Assembly: GCF_022965805.1 (NCBI RefSeq)
Contig: NC_133108.1
Span: 23,899,545-23,963,544 of the forward strand
Source: Primulina eburnea
Taxonomy: Eukaryota > Streptophyta > Magnoliopsida > Lamiales > Gesneriaceae
Direction of reading: 5' to 3'
Length of the DNA stretch: 64,000 nt
This document shows positions 32,078-43,426 of this stretch, piece after piece; position 1 is the first letter of the stretch, and each line of letters begins with the position of its first letter. The translations under genes and the position numbers were made by a program. The notes below the pieces were generated by a model, which did not search any database, had not been told where the DNA came from, and saw only the letters and a program-made list of their open reading frames with translations.

Positions 32078-33181
32078 TGCCCAAAATTTCTTTTTTTATA
32101 GTAGAATAATTCTTTTGGGTGTCGTTCCAATGGGCTGATGTATACTGAACTATACACTCTTTGTCTCCTTGTTTTTGTTTTAAAACTCCTCCATATCCTA
32201 GATCTGAGGCATCTGTCTCAACTATTTTCGGTAGGCTAGGATCTGCAATATGTAAACACGGGATTTCTAATATTTGTTTTTTGATTATCTGGACTAATTC
32301 TGTATGTTTTTCTGTTCATGGAACTGGGTTTTTCTTAAGTCTATCATGTAAAAGTTTTGCTATTCTATTAATGTTTAGGCAGAAGTCTAGAACATAATTT
32401 AAACTTCCTAAAAATTTTTGTAATTGAATTTTATCAAGTATTTTATCAGGGAATTTATTAGCAAATTGCAAGGATCTTTCAATAGGTGTAATAGTTCCTT
32501 GTGATATGTAATGTCCTAAAAATCTAATTTTAGTTTGAAATAGACTTATTTTTTATTTGGAAACCACTTAACCATTTTGTTTTGTAATATAAAGGAATGT
32601 TTTTAGGTGTTTTATATGCTCATCTATGTTGTTTGAAAAGACTAAGACATCATCGATATAAACTATACAGTATTTTGAATGATCATTGAAGATTTCATTC
32701 ATAATTCTTTGGAATTCAGAAGGGGTATTTTTTAACCCAAAAGGCATTACATTCCATTCATATTGTCCAAAAGGGACCGTAAAAGCAGTTTTGTACCTGT
32801 CTTTTTCAGAAATTTGTATTTGCAAAAATCCTGATTTCATATCAAATTTAGAAAATATAGAAGCATTATGAAGTTTTTGTAATAGATCTTTTTTATTTGG
32901 TATAGGGTATATGATCCATTTTAATGCTTTATTTAATGGTTTATAATTTATTACTAATCTGGGAGTCCCTATTTCGATTTCAGAATTTTTATTAACATAA
33001 AAAGCAGCACAACTCCATGGGGATCTAGATTTGGAAATTAGACCTTTCTTTTCCAAATCTTGTATTTCTTTTTTACAATGTTCTTCTAGATCAAAATTCA
33101 TTTGTATTGGTCTAGCTTTGGTTGGGATTTGTTTATCATTAAAATCTTGTTCATAAGGGAGATCTACAATATGTTGTTTTC
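32078..33181 (-). pseudogene. Pararetrovirus RT and truncated RNase H (unit 1)
   Basis: Continues the reading frame that enters from 51550 across the Gypsy insertion. RT runs from 33181 to about 32500 with the segments RLVINYKPLNKALKW, FSKFDMKSGFLQI, MPFGLKNTPSEFQ and the catalytic YIDDVLVFSN (near 32655-32625), all intact. A TAA at about 32568 and another stop near 32550 follow. RNase H begins near 32215 (ETDASDLGYGGVL) and reaches the second acidic motif (KKEILGIV, near 32085), but its C-terminal half is missing and the sequence passes into the unknown 3' ORF. Disabled copy. Confidence 0.85.
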
Positions 33182-35879
33182 TATAACGTACCGTACTTTT
33201 CATACTCAAAATTTGCGGAAAAATTAAAAATTTTCTTAAATACGAAAATAAAATCAATACGGTCGTCACTACATCATCCATTCCCAATAAAGATTTTGTT
33301 AAAAAAAAAGTTTTCTCAAAACATCTCGCATCAAACATAGAATCAGAGTAATTTAACTTTTGCATAAACTTAAACATTGCGGTCCTCGGGTTATCCTCCC
33401 GCTCAGTCCAAGCCTGCCCCTTGGTCGCCACCTGCTGTCTCTTCATCAACATACTCACCTCAATCGATCAAGTCTAGTGAGTCTAAAGACTCAACACGTA
33501 TAAACTGGTAGTAACGAGTAGTAAATAATAAAATCACATGCAACTTTAAAATAGGACATACATACTTAAACTTGACTTGCGTATTAAAACTTGAACATAC
33601 GCGCATACATACTTAGACGTGCCATCAACATAAACTTTTCTTAAACATGCTGCATACTTGAACATACTTGAACATACATACTTCATCATTTTGCGTAGAG
33701 GATGTTTCAAAGCAAGTGACCCATACATAATAAACGCCTGATCAGATAAACCACAGTACTGGGCTGACAGGGACGTATCCACTGCCGCATACATGAGATC
33801 CCCGTTCATAATTTAACGGGCTGGTTGGTCCCCGTTCATAATTTAACGCTTTCCAACCACGATCTAACCCGTTCATAATTTAACGGGGCGGAGAGGTCCT
33901 CGGCCACGTTCACCGACTTCCAAACCCATTCATAATTTGGTCACAAGACAATTAGCATACCTCAAAAACTTAAAATATTTTCTTTGCACGTCATACATAC
34001 TTGCTTGGCGTTGACGGATTCGTTGGACTTCGATCGGGGCCGTTGCTGCACATACTGATCATGAATTGACATGCTTAACTTGCATACTTAGACGTAGGTA
34101 ATCATGCTCACTTACGAGTTCATTCAATTCCTTAGGACGTTCTACAATTCCCATGACTCGACTTTGTAAATCATTGTGCTAACCCATGACGTCTAACCTC
34201 AAAGCATACTAAATTATTTTTCCCCAAAAATGAAGGACACGGACCCCGTACCTACATCCGTGTAGGGGTCCGTGTAGGCTCTGGAAATTGACACCGAAGG
34301 AAAGCAAAGGCACGGACCTCGTGTCAGGGTCGTGTAGACTCTGGAAAAAGGCTCCGAAAAGAATCAAAGGCACGGACCCCATGTCAGGGTCCGAGTGAAG
34401 GTCCGTGTAGACTCTATAATGGCGCACCAAGATAAAAACAAAGACACGGACCCCGTGCCAGGGTCCGTGCTTGGGTCCGTGTACTTGCGGGCCAAACGAA
34501 GCTACGAAAATTCTGTACATGCTTTGCTCAACTTTCTAGACTCGGTTGCACGGACTATGAAATGACACCCCGAGACCCATCCTATCATGCTCTAACATCA
34601 AACCATAAACGTACAACCACCCAAGGCAACGATGTTCCCCTACGACACATCCAATTCAAACATAGCAATTGACACCAATTCGTTACCTACGACTTCTAGT
34701 GCGTGTGATTGCCTATCGACACTAGGCGACGCATCAATGGACATCCTATCATCGTAATAATCATACCTAGACACAGCACGATCACCCGTCGATCTCCAAC
34801 GAAGCCTGCAACAAAAACAACAAGAACACAATTTTCTAAAAGTCGCAGTTTGAGCAGTCCCACGAAAAATATCATAACTCACTCGATTTTCATCCAAGAA
34901 TCTCGAATTTTATATCAAATCGAAGGTATCGAAAAGTTCTACAATTTTATAGTTGAAAGTTTTCTCAAAATCCCGACAGAAGAATCGCAGTTTTTATCAG
35001 AACAGTAAGTTGCGAGATTTCAGATCTAAAAAGTATTTCAAACGCATTCAAACTATTTTCCGCTCAAACGACGAACATCACACATGGATTTTCACGCATA
35101 AAATAACACGACGCATACTATGACAAGATCGATGCAGAAAGAACAGATTATACGTGCCTTTTGATAATAAACGTTACCGAAACGACGTCACCGAGGCGGA
35201 GATGGAAGCGAGGTTGATCCGGGACGAACGTGGCACGCTTTTCTTGCAATAAAATTCACGAAAACCTTGCTGGAATTTGAAGAGGGGGTGGGCGGCTGCT
35301 ATGCTAATGAAGAACCCTAGTTTTCTCTCCTCAAAGATATAAATCTGAAACGTAAAGTGAGTGTGTGTGTTTAGTGTGTGTAAAAACGTGTAAGTGTGTG
35401 TGAGTGTGTGTAACGTGTGTGTGTGTTTTAATTAGGGGAAACTCTAGCTAAATAAACTATTTAAAATACTAATAAAAAGTTTACACACACTATTATAATC
35501 AAACTCTACAATTAAAATATCTACACACTAATTTTAAAAGTTTTAAACTCTTAAATCACTCAATACATAATTAAGGCTTTAAAAATACTAACAACTTAAT
35601 AAATTATTTAAAACGCCTCATTCTCAACTTAAAAATAAAATACCACATTTTAATTTGCCAAAATGCTCACCGGGTCTTTTCCTCAATCCCGCCTCGAATA
35701 ATCGCCTGAAATATGAAACTTGAAAAAGACATTTTAACCTGCATCCCATAAACATGAATAATTTAAAATAATGCATTTTCATAAATTATGCATGGCTAAA
35801 ACTCATTTAAAAAAAATATAAATGATCTAATATTTAAATAAATGCATGGGTTATACGTGTACTGAATTTGGGCACTACA
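33182..35879 (-). repeat. Gypsy-1 3' LTR
   Basis: 2.7 kb, matching 48834-51544. The plus-strand ends are TATAACGTACCG (the other copy has TGTAACG, so the terminal dinucleotide has mutated) and GGGCACTACA. Inside: CCGTT...AACGG repeats near 33793-33935, an array of CACGGACCC hairpins at about 34229-34490, a TATA-like ATTTATATC in sense near 35338, and GT-rich tracts at 35357-35425. The conserved palindrome GAGTCTTTAGACTC is at 33479-33492 in sense. Small frames inside (33546-33809, 34209-34520, 34640-34897) recur in the other LTR but look non-coding. Confidence 0.92.
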
Positions 35880-35894
35880 GTTCCTCCCCCACTT
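35880..35894 (-). promoter_or_regulatory. Gypsy-1 polypurine tract
   Basis: Sense AGTGGGGGAGGAAC directly precedes the 3' LTR start TGTAGTGCCC. Confidence 0.85.
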
Positions 35895-35915
35895 ATAAAA
35901 ATTTCGTCCTCGAAA

Positions 35916-37458
35916 TTAAATCTTCCCGAACAACTCCGGGTAGCGAAGTCTCATATCTGCTTCTGACTCCCATGTGGCTTCTTCCACTGATTGATTCAGC
36001 CACTGAACTTTGACTAGCTTAGTCACTTTGTTCCGGAGTCTGCGCTCCTGTCGGTCGAGGATTTGAGTTGGTCTTTCCTCATAAGACAAATCTGGAGCAA
36101 GCTGCAAAGGCTCATAACTCAGAATGTGCGAAGGATTAGCCAAATATTTCCTTAACATCGAGACATGGAACACATTGTGTACTCCGGCCAGATTCGGCGG
36201 AAGGGCTACACGATAGGCTAGTGTCCCAATTCTGTCAAGAATCTCAAACGGCCCAATGAACTTCGGACTCAGTTTGCCTCTTTTTCCGAACCTCATAACA
36301 CCTTTCATAGGTGCTATTTTGACGAATACGTGATCACCAACGGCAAATTCGAGGTCTCTCCTCCTCTTATTGGCATAACTCTTTTGACGGCTTTGGGCAG
36401 TCTTCATCCTCTCACGAATCTTGACCACTACGTCTGCAGTCTGTTGAACTATCTCTGGACCAAGTTCTGTCCTCTCACCAACTTCATCCCGATGAACTGG
36501 TGATCTGCACTTCCTCCCATACAATGCCTCGTAGGGAGCCATTCCGATGGATGCTTGGAAGCTGTTGTTGTATGTGAACTCCACTAGAGGTAGTCTAGAC
36601 TCCCAAGCTCCTTGGAAATCAATCATGCAGGCTCTCAGCAAATCCTCTAAAATCTGAATCACTCGCTCAGACTGGCCATCTGTCTGCGGATGAAAAGCTG
36701 TACTGAAAAGCAACTTCGTCCCCATGGCTGCATGCAAACTCTTCCAGAAGGACGATGTGAATCTCGGGTCCCTGTCGGACACAATTGAAACTGGGAATCC
36801 ATGTAGACGGACTATCTCCCTGATATATAGCTCCGTCATGGAGAAAGTCGTCTTCACTGGTGGAAAATGCGCTGACTTAGTGAGTCGGTCTACTATAACC
36901 CAAATAGAATTCGATCCTCTGACTGACCTCGGCAACCCGACCACAAAATCCATAGTAATGTTCTCCCATTTCCACTCGGGAATGGGGAGTGGCTTGACCA
37001 ATCCTGCTGGCCTCTTATGCTCTGCCTTCACTTGCTGACAAGTGAGGCATTCTGACACAAATCGGCGGATGTCTCTCTTCATCCCTGGCCACCAATACAT
37101 TAATTGTAGGTCTTTGTACATCTTGGTACCTCTTGGGTGGATGGAATACGGAGATGCATGTGCCTCTGTCAATATATCCTGTCTGATCGATCCAACACTA
37201 GGCACCCACATTCTACCTCTGTATCTCACAATGCCGTCTGAAACTGTGTACAGCACACTGCCCTTGGCTTCGTCTTTCAGTCTCCATTTCTGTAACTGCT
37301 CATCTGACGTCTGTCCTGCCCGGATACGGTCTAGCAAATCAGATTTGACTGCCAGATTAGACAGCCTGGGTGCTCTGCCCTCACGATAAATCTCTAGGCC
37401 AAACTTCTGAATCTCGGACTGAAGCTGTCTCTGCACTGACAATTGAGCGATGACTGCC
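35916..37458 (-). CDS. pol: Gypsy-1 integrase with chromodomain (separated C-terminal pol)
   Basis: 514 open codons. Residues about 75-120 hold the HHCC zinc-binding region (with ECLTCQQVKAEH). Residues about 145-300 hold the catalytic core: ITMDFVVGLPRS, IVSDRDPRFTSSFW and HPQTDGQSERVIQ give the D, D and E. A GPY/F-like region (KFIGPFEILDRIG) follows, and the last ~60 residues look like a chromodomain (RQERRLRNKVTKLVKVQW, EATWESE). The reading frame continues the RNase H frame at 45536 if TR-GAG and one copy of ACTTT are removed, so its first codon is not a true start. The frame itself is intact. Confidence 0.92.
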
Positions 37459-37463
37459 ACTTT

Positions 37464-39617
37464 TGTGGGGACCCGGGCTCTAACTCAATTCTTTTGGGAT
37501 TTATTGGATCTTTGCTCGAAAATGTGGGTCAAATTTTTGCTTTTAACATGAACTCAAATGTATAATTAAAGCATAACATGTCTCTATATTAATTAAACAA
37601 CATAATGTACCTACAAGTCTATCTAGTACAATCATACGCTAGTGTTTAAATACCAACTACAAATATCAGTAGTACAAGTCTAATAAGCAAACACTAGATA
37701 TCTTCAACGCCCGAGATCTCCACGCTATCATCAATCTCTCATCTAGCTCGAGACCCAGATCCTGCCCCACCTGTTGCCATGCACACATACAGACACGACA
37801 ACAGCCGGATAACTCCGGTGAGAACTAATCCCAGTATAAAACATGGTAAGCATGTACAGAAACAATCTAAATCATGAAACATGCTATCATGAACATATTC
37901 AAAAGTAATAGATTTCATAATCTATGAAATCAAATCAAAATAAGCATGCAACCCAATTCAGATACACATGCAATTGAAATCAAGTCATATAAACATGCTG
38001 TCATGACTGAAAGCAATAAACATGGGGTTCATAGTCTATGAAACCACATTCATAACCACATGCAGTTCTAGTCAAATCATGTCTAGACTCGACTCAACTA
38101 TATCTCTAGGGATCCCGAGGTGAATAAGACGTCACTGTCTGTCACCTACCCTCCCAATCGCGGTGACGTACGTCTTATTCCTAGACTTCGGTCATATCTG
38201 TATCGAATAATCTACAATAGGAGGGTGTCTGCTCCTATGTAACGATACACCGAACGTCTAGAAGCCTGACTATCTGTCAAACTTTCCTATCTCAAATGCA
38301 ATGTATAACAATCTGTAAACAAAGCATGCTCTTTTCAAAAGATTTGAATATAAGTCTATAAACAAATCATAATCATATCAAAAGATAAACAATAATCAAG
38401 TATGTGATTTTATTGGGAAACTCAAATGAGATCTGATTTGAGTTATATTTTCCCAGATATCACATGAATTATACCTTTGTCGTCCCGGTCTGACGAAGAC
38501 GAAGTCTCGAAGTCAAATCTGTCCATATCCAATCTGAAAAGACAATATCGAATACATAGTATCAATGACTAAATCAATTCACAATCTGTTCTGATCAATA
38601 CTCAATTCAGTACATAATCTGATCAATATCTGAACACTATACAATCTGACTCATATCAATGATATCACAATATAATCGAATTCATATCTGAATCTGAACA
38701 ATCTAATTTAACTGATGTTTCGACGGCATAACAATACTGTCTCGATAACCCCGTCAGTCTAAACGTCACATATATAATATCAGACTTCGTAATCAATAAC
38801 AATATCAGTCATAATCTCAATAACAATACAAATCTGTCATGAAATCTCAGTCAAATCCACTCTGAAATTCATAACAAATACAGAAACAATCTGTTCTTCA
38901 ATCTGACTTCGATTATACAATATTTACGGTAGCAGAAATGTCATATCTGATTCATATTCAATTCTGACAACATCATAATTACAAAACATCTCAAAACGTA
39001 ATAAAACTTACGTCCTTGTGTAGCTCGAGTCGAGAGGAACTCGATACTGCGTTCGGATTCGAATTCTGATGCACGGATTCTTCGAAATCACAAATCTAAA
39101 AGACGTAAGGATTTTTCCTCTCCAACCTTCGACCCTTTTCTGAAATTCTGAGAGAAACCACGTGTAACTATCATATATATACTGCATGCAACCGAATAAA
39201 ACGTGGCATAGTTTTTCTTGTTGCACGTAAGACCGCGGGTGCGGTGAGTGTAAGGAGCGCGGGTGCGCTCAAGCGGTGATCCTAGCCATTCTCTCGGCAG
39301 CTCAGACCGCGGGTGCGCTTCTTGCAAGACCGCGGGTGCGGTGTCCTCAGCGCGGGTGCGCTCCGTCTAATACCGCGGGTGCGGTGTGTCTACGGGATTT
39401 GTACTTAATTTTCTGCACATGCACCGCGGGTGCGGTCGTGCTAGCACCGCGGGTGCGGTTGTGCAACTTCTAAATTCTAGTTTTCTGATCATGCAACACC
39501 TGGTTTCTCAAATCTTTCTTCCCTCATTGCATGTCATGCATTCTCATATCTTTCAAGTCTTACATTAACGAAGATTAACAATCTTGGTTTATCAATTCTA
39601 TATTCTTGGGCATTACA
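37464..39617 (-). repeat. TR-GAG 3' LTR
   Basis: 2154 bp, plus-strand ends TGTGGGGACC and TTGGGCATTACA. It carries eight GC-rich hairpin units at 39230-39462 in the sense U3 end. The LTR end at 1-922 belongs to the same family. No coding sequence is supported. Confidence 0.92.
39230..39462 (-). repeat. Array of covarying GC hairpins in TR-GAG LTR
   Basis: Eight short units of two types, ACCGCGGGTGCGGT and AGCGCGGGTGCGCT, spaced irregularly by 7-50 bp. Both fold with a 5-bp stem and a GGGT loop; the arm change C to G is matched by G to C in the other arm. One unit (near 39306) is mixed. The other LTR has seven units at 45193-45370 because a ~50-bp segment with one unit is missing. Confidence 0.8.
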
Positions 39618-39631
39618 TTTCTCCCCCTCTT
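39618..39631 (-). promoter_or_regulatory. TR-GAG polypurine tract
   Basis: Sense AAGAGGGGGAGAAA immediately before the 3' LTR start TGTAATGCCC. Confidence 0.85.
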
Positions 39632-42131
39632 AGATCTGAGTTCGTCCTCGAACTCATAAACAATCAATTTAGAGATATACGAGAAGAAATGTATACTAGA
39701 GTTTAAATCAAAACTCAACTCCCTGATCCCCATCTGGAATACGAATTCATGAAGTATGCTATCATAATACTTCTTTAAGTAACTTTGACAAAATCAATCT
39801 TGCCATGTTGGTTATACAACATCCGTATAAACCAATCACAGTTCATAACAACCCAATGCCAATAGTGTTATCCAGTCTGTTTATCCCAATCAAGGACATA
39901 TACCATCTTCAGCTTCAAATACCAATCGTCATCATCCGACGTTGGTTTCTTTAATCTGTTCATTCTGAACTATCTTTATCTTCTTTTGAATTTTCTTCAA
40001 ACGAAATCTGTAGTATTCACCATATACTGTCTTGCCTATAACTATCTCATTACCCATCTGATAAGCTGATAGTTACTGTCACGCAGTGATAATAAGTCAT
40101 ATCAATTAATGCTAACATCCAGCATCACAGTTCTCTGGATATCTTCCAATATCTGGATCATACACTCTGACTGTCTGTCAATCTGTGAATAATCTGCAAA
40201 ATAACTTATGGTATGGTCTGCCATAATTGCAAACTTAATCACAATCACAATCTGATATAGTCTACTTCTACATTCTAGTCACTCTGACTATGTTCTGACA
40301 TCAATCTGTGTCATTTGGTTCTGTTTGTACATCATCTTGTACAAACTAATAGATATAGATTGAACAATCTGTCAATCATAATCATATTATATCCTAATCT
40401 GGAAAATATTGGGATAATCTTATTACGAAATTCATCGAAATATACTCCCCATGTCGAATCAGAAATATACTAAGTCTGTAATAAATCTTCTGATTTCTTT
40501 CTTTCTGTATTCTCTGTTAGCGATTCAGACGTATCAGTACAATTTCTGCCAACATTTCTGCACAAATTCTGTCACGACTGATCTAATCTGTCTATATCGT
40601 ACCTGTCTGTTCGAATCTCATACATTCTCAGTCAGCAAAATGAACACTGAATCCACTACAATGCATTTCTGACACTATCTGTGATTTCAGACTCGGTATA
40701 ACCAAATCAGTTAATAACATAAAGTAAAGAAAAAAAAATACCTACCTGGTATTCGGCTCTGACTATCAATATCAATTCTGTTATACAATTCTGTAACATT
40801 CTGACATCATGACACAATCAGTCTAATACAGACCACAAAATCACATATCTGTTTCTCTGACCGATACTCTGCGCTGATTATCGAAATACTGTTCTGACCA
40901 CTCTGATCACGTTTCTGAACTGCTGAAATTCTAGAATTCATCTCTGATACAAGCTGAACTGTATATACTCTCAACGGTTCATAAAATCTGTATCAATACT
41001 GATTCAGAATAACACTAATCTATACTAATCTAATCAATATATAGGATTGTAAGTTCTAACAATACTATCGATTCTGACAAATCAATCAAATGTTCATGCC
41101 ATTATGATCAACTGCTATATATCATCTGCCAATATAATATGCTCCCCAACCAATACAAGATATCACGAATACTGATTTAGAACAATAACAATACACTGCA
41201 GATATAAAGCAATAATCGAATAAGATAATCTGTCAAATAAGACATAATACATTTCTGACAATTCTGACATTTCTGAAATTTCTGACCTTTCTAATATCGA
41301 TATCCTATCTGTCACTGATTGCAATCTCAACTGTATCAAAGTCAATCTGTATACTAACATCAGATCTCATTTACTCTGAATACAATCTGTTTCAAGCGGA
41401 ATTCTTATCTGAATAATTTCTGTATACAATAATCCTACTTCTCAGAATATTCACTACAATCTTCAAATATTCAATTCTTTCAATTCGGTATGTATTATTC
41501 TGTATATTCAATATCATTCTGTATTGAATTTAACATACACACATTACCTGATCTACATTCAATTTCTGAAGTCTATCTTTTGAGATTACAACAAATCCAA
41601 AATCTCATCTGGGCAAACATCAGCCAACTCGTATATCACTGGCAAATCTGCCAATGCTAGGCTCGATCTCAGTAGATCTACTGAATACAGAAGGATGCAA
41701 TTTGCTCCTTTCCGCATTAATCGAATCACATATACAATACAGATATCAAAGGAATTCTAAATCTAACATCCTTATCGTGGTATTTCCACTGATCAGTCAT
41801 TTCTGGTCTGATTCTTACTCTTTCTGGAAAAATTCTACAATATGTCTGTACTTGGTCAGCCTATACATATCAATAATGCGTTCAAATCAGAAAACACAAG
41901 TACATCAGAATCTAACTCGGTCTCATGCTTATCTTACTGTAGTATGTAATTTGTCACAGAAATCTCTGATATCAACATTTTCCTTAACAAGCTAGGAAAT
42001 CAATACTACAGTACAACTAGACCCAACAGGTACAACATATCTCCATGCTACTCCATCAGATATACTCATATGAAATGCATTAGTATATATCAATACATAT
42101 GCAATAGAATCATAAAGAATAGTACATGTCA
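39632..42131 (-). other. Non-coding internal region of TR-GAG
   Basis: No long open frame and no pol motif in any frame. The plus strand is poor in G and rich in A, C and T, with very many TCTGA/ATCTG words, a low-complexity style shared with parts of the LTR. It may be diverged filler that replaced pol. The small frames at 40451, 41163 and 41654 are not supported. Confidence 0.6.
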
Positions 42132-43095
42132 CTATATCTGGGTCTGTTCCACAATTAGTGTCATCAGATGATTCTGTTCCCTAAAATCTTCGGGAATCTC
42201 TTTGAGGACAAACTCTCGCAAAGTGTCCCGACTGTTTACAAACATTACATCTACTAAGTACTCCTTGGCAGTGTTCTGTGGAATGTCTTCCTCCGCAATT
42301 TCTGCACTATACTCCAGTATAACTCGGACTGGAAACACTGGAGCTAGATGAACTACTCTGTCCACCTCCTAATTTCTTAAACTGTTTCTTTTCAATCTTC
42401 AATGGTTCTTTCTTTTTACCACTACTACTGCCAATCTCAACTCTGGAAGGCAGTTGTTGTGGATTCGGTGCTGGAAGATCAAACGATGCTCTCTGTTGTC
42501 CTATCAGAACCGTTTCTGCTCTTTTGGCTCTGTTCAATGTATCAGCAAAACTATTCGATTGCTTCACACTCACCAATGTACGTATTTCTGGATTCAATCC
42601 CTGAATGAACTGGCTAGACATCGCATCATCATTCCTAGCCACAAGAGGGGCAAAACGTAATAAGGTGAAGAACTGAGCCAAATACTCATCAATACTCATC
42701 TGATTCTGTCTCAGGTTTGCAAATTCTGCACTTCTATCCTGTCTGTACGATGTAGGGAAGAATCTTTGATAGAATTCAAATTTAAAAATCTTCCACGAAA
42801 TCACTGAACGGTTCTGTTCTAAAACTCCTTTGGTTAATAACCACCATATTCTTGCAGTCTCTTGCAATTGGTGCTCAATCAGGTTAACTCTACACTCATC
42901 TGTGAAACCAAGGAATTCAAACACCATTTCTATCTCCTCAAGCCAATTCTCACAATCTACTGACGTCTCAGTTCCTTTCAGAATCGGCTGTTGAAACGAC
43001 TGAAATCTCTTCATCTGTGTTTCTATCGGAGTCTCTGATACATCTATCTGTTCAATCGAAGTACTGCCCCTTTCTGTAATTCTCCTAGGCGGTAT
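42132..43095 (-). pseudogene. gag: TR-GAG gag with zinc knuckle (start lost, frameshifted)
   Basis: A Gypsy retrotransposon gag: NWLEEIEMVFEFLGFTDE, ARIWWLLTKG, FKFEFYQRFFPTSYR and MSIDEYLAQFFTLLRFAPL are typical. The frame is open from 43095, but its first codon is ATA followed by PPRR, where the related gag at 48602 starts MPPRR. So the normal start is probably lost, and the next ATG is codon 28 (43014). The zinc knuckle CNVCKQSGHFARVC (near 42260-42220) is in another frame from the capsid, so a frameshift lies near 42310. Confidence 0.8.
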
Positions 43096-43406
43096 ATCTG
43101 AGTATCAAACAGATTAATACGCAATCTATACAATCTATCTCAGCCCTCTTCTGAACATATACTTCTGATCTGGAATCGATTCTGATTCAGGCTTTGTATT
43201 TACATGCTGAAATCAATTCAGATATAATACAACATGTACTAGGAAAAGCGATAAACCATGCTAACACACATCATGTAAGTCCACATTGACATAAATCTCA
43301 TGCTAGCAATCACATGCAAGGAAGAAAATGCAATCTACCCCGCTCATTCCCTTCTAACTCAATCTGTAAATTCTATCAGTTTTGACTATCTCAGTCTAAA
43401 GGATCT
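43096..43406 (-). other. TR-GAG leader
   Basis: Untranslated leader between the PBS and gag. AT-rich, no open frame, nothing else recognised. Confidence 0.5.
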
Positions 43407-43421
43407 ATGGCTCTGATACCA
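43407..43421 (-). promoter_or_regulatory. TR-GAG primer binding site
   Basis: Sense TGGTATCAGAGCCAT, 5 bp after the 5' LTR, complementary to initiator tRNA-Met. Confidence 0.85.
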
Positions 43422-43426
43422 CCTGT

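Noticed and set aside
33182..33458. N-terminal extension of the viral RT frame up to 33458
   Set aside because: Those codons come from the inserted Gypsy-1 LTR; the viral sequence stops at 33181 and resumes at 51545.
34640..35008. Small frames on both strands, repeated at 50305-50562
   Set aside because: They recur only because the two Gypsy-1 LTRs are near identical; no codon-level evidence of selection.
36724..37389. Plus-strand frames of 104 and 115 codons
   Set aside because: Shadows of the long, motif-rich integrase frame on the minus strand.
39008..39327. Frames repeated exactly at 44971-45290
   Set aside because: Same cause: the TR-GAG LTR pair. The GC hairpin array produces open frames by chance.
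39230..39462. Possible CRISPR-like array of short repeats
   Set aside because: Repeats are 14 bp with irregular short spacers, inside a plant LTR, and no cas genes; hairpin units fit better.
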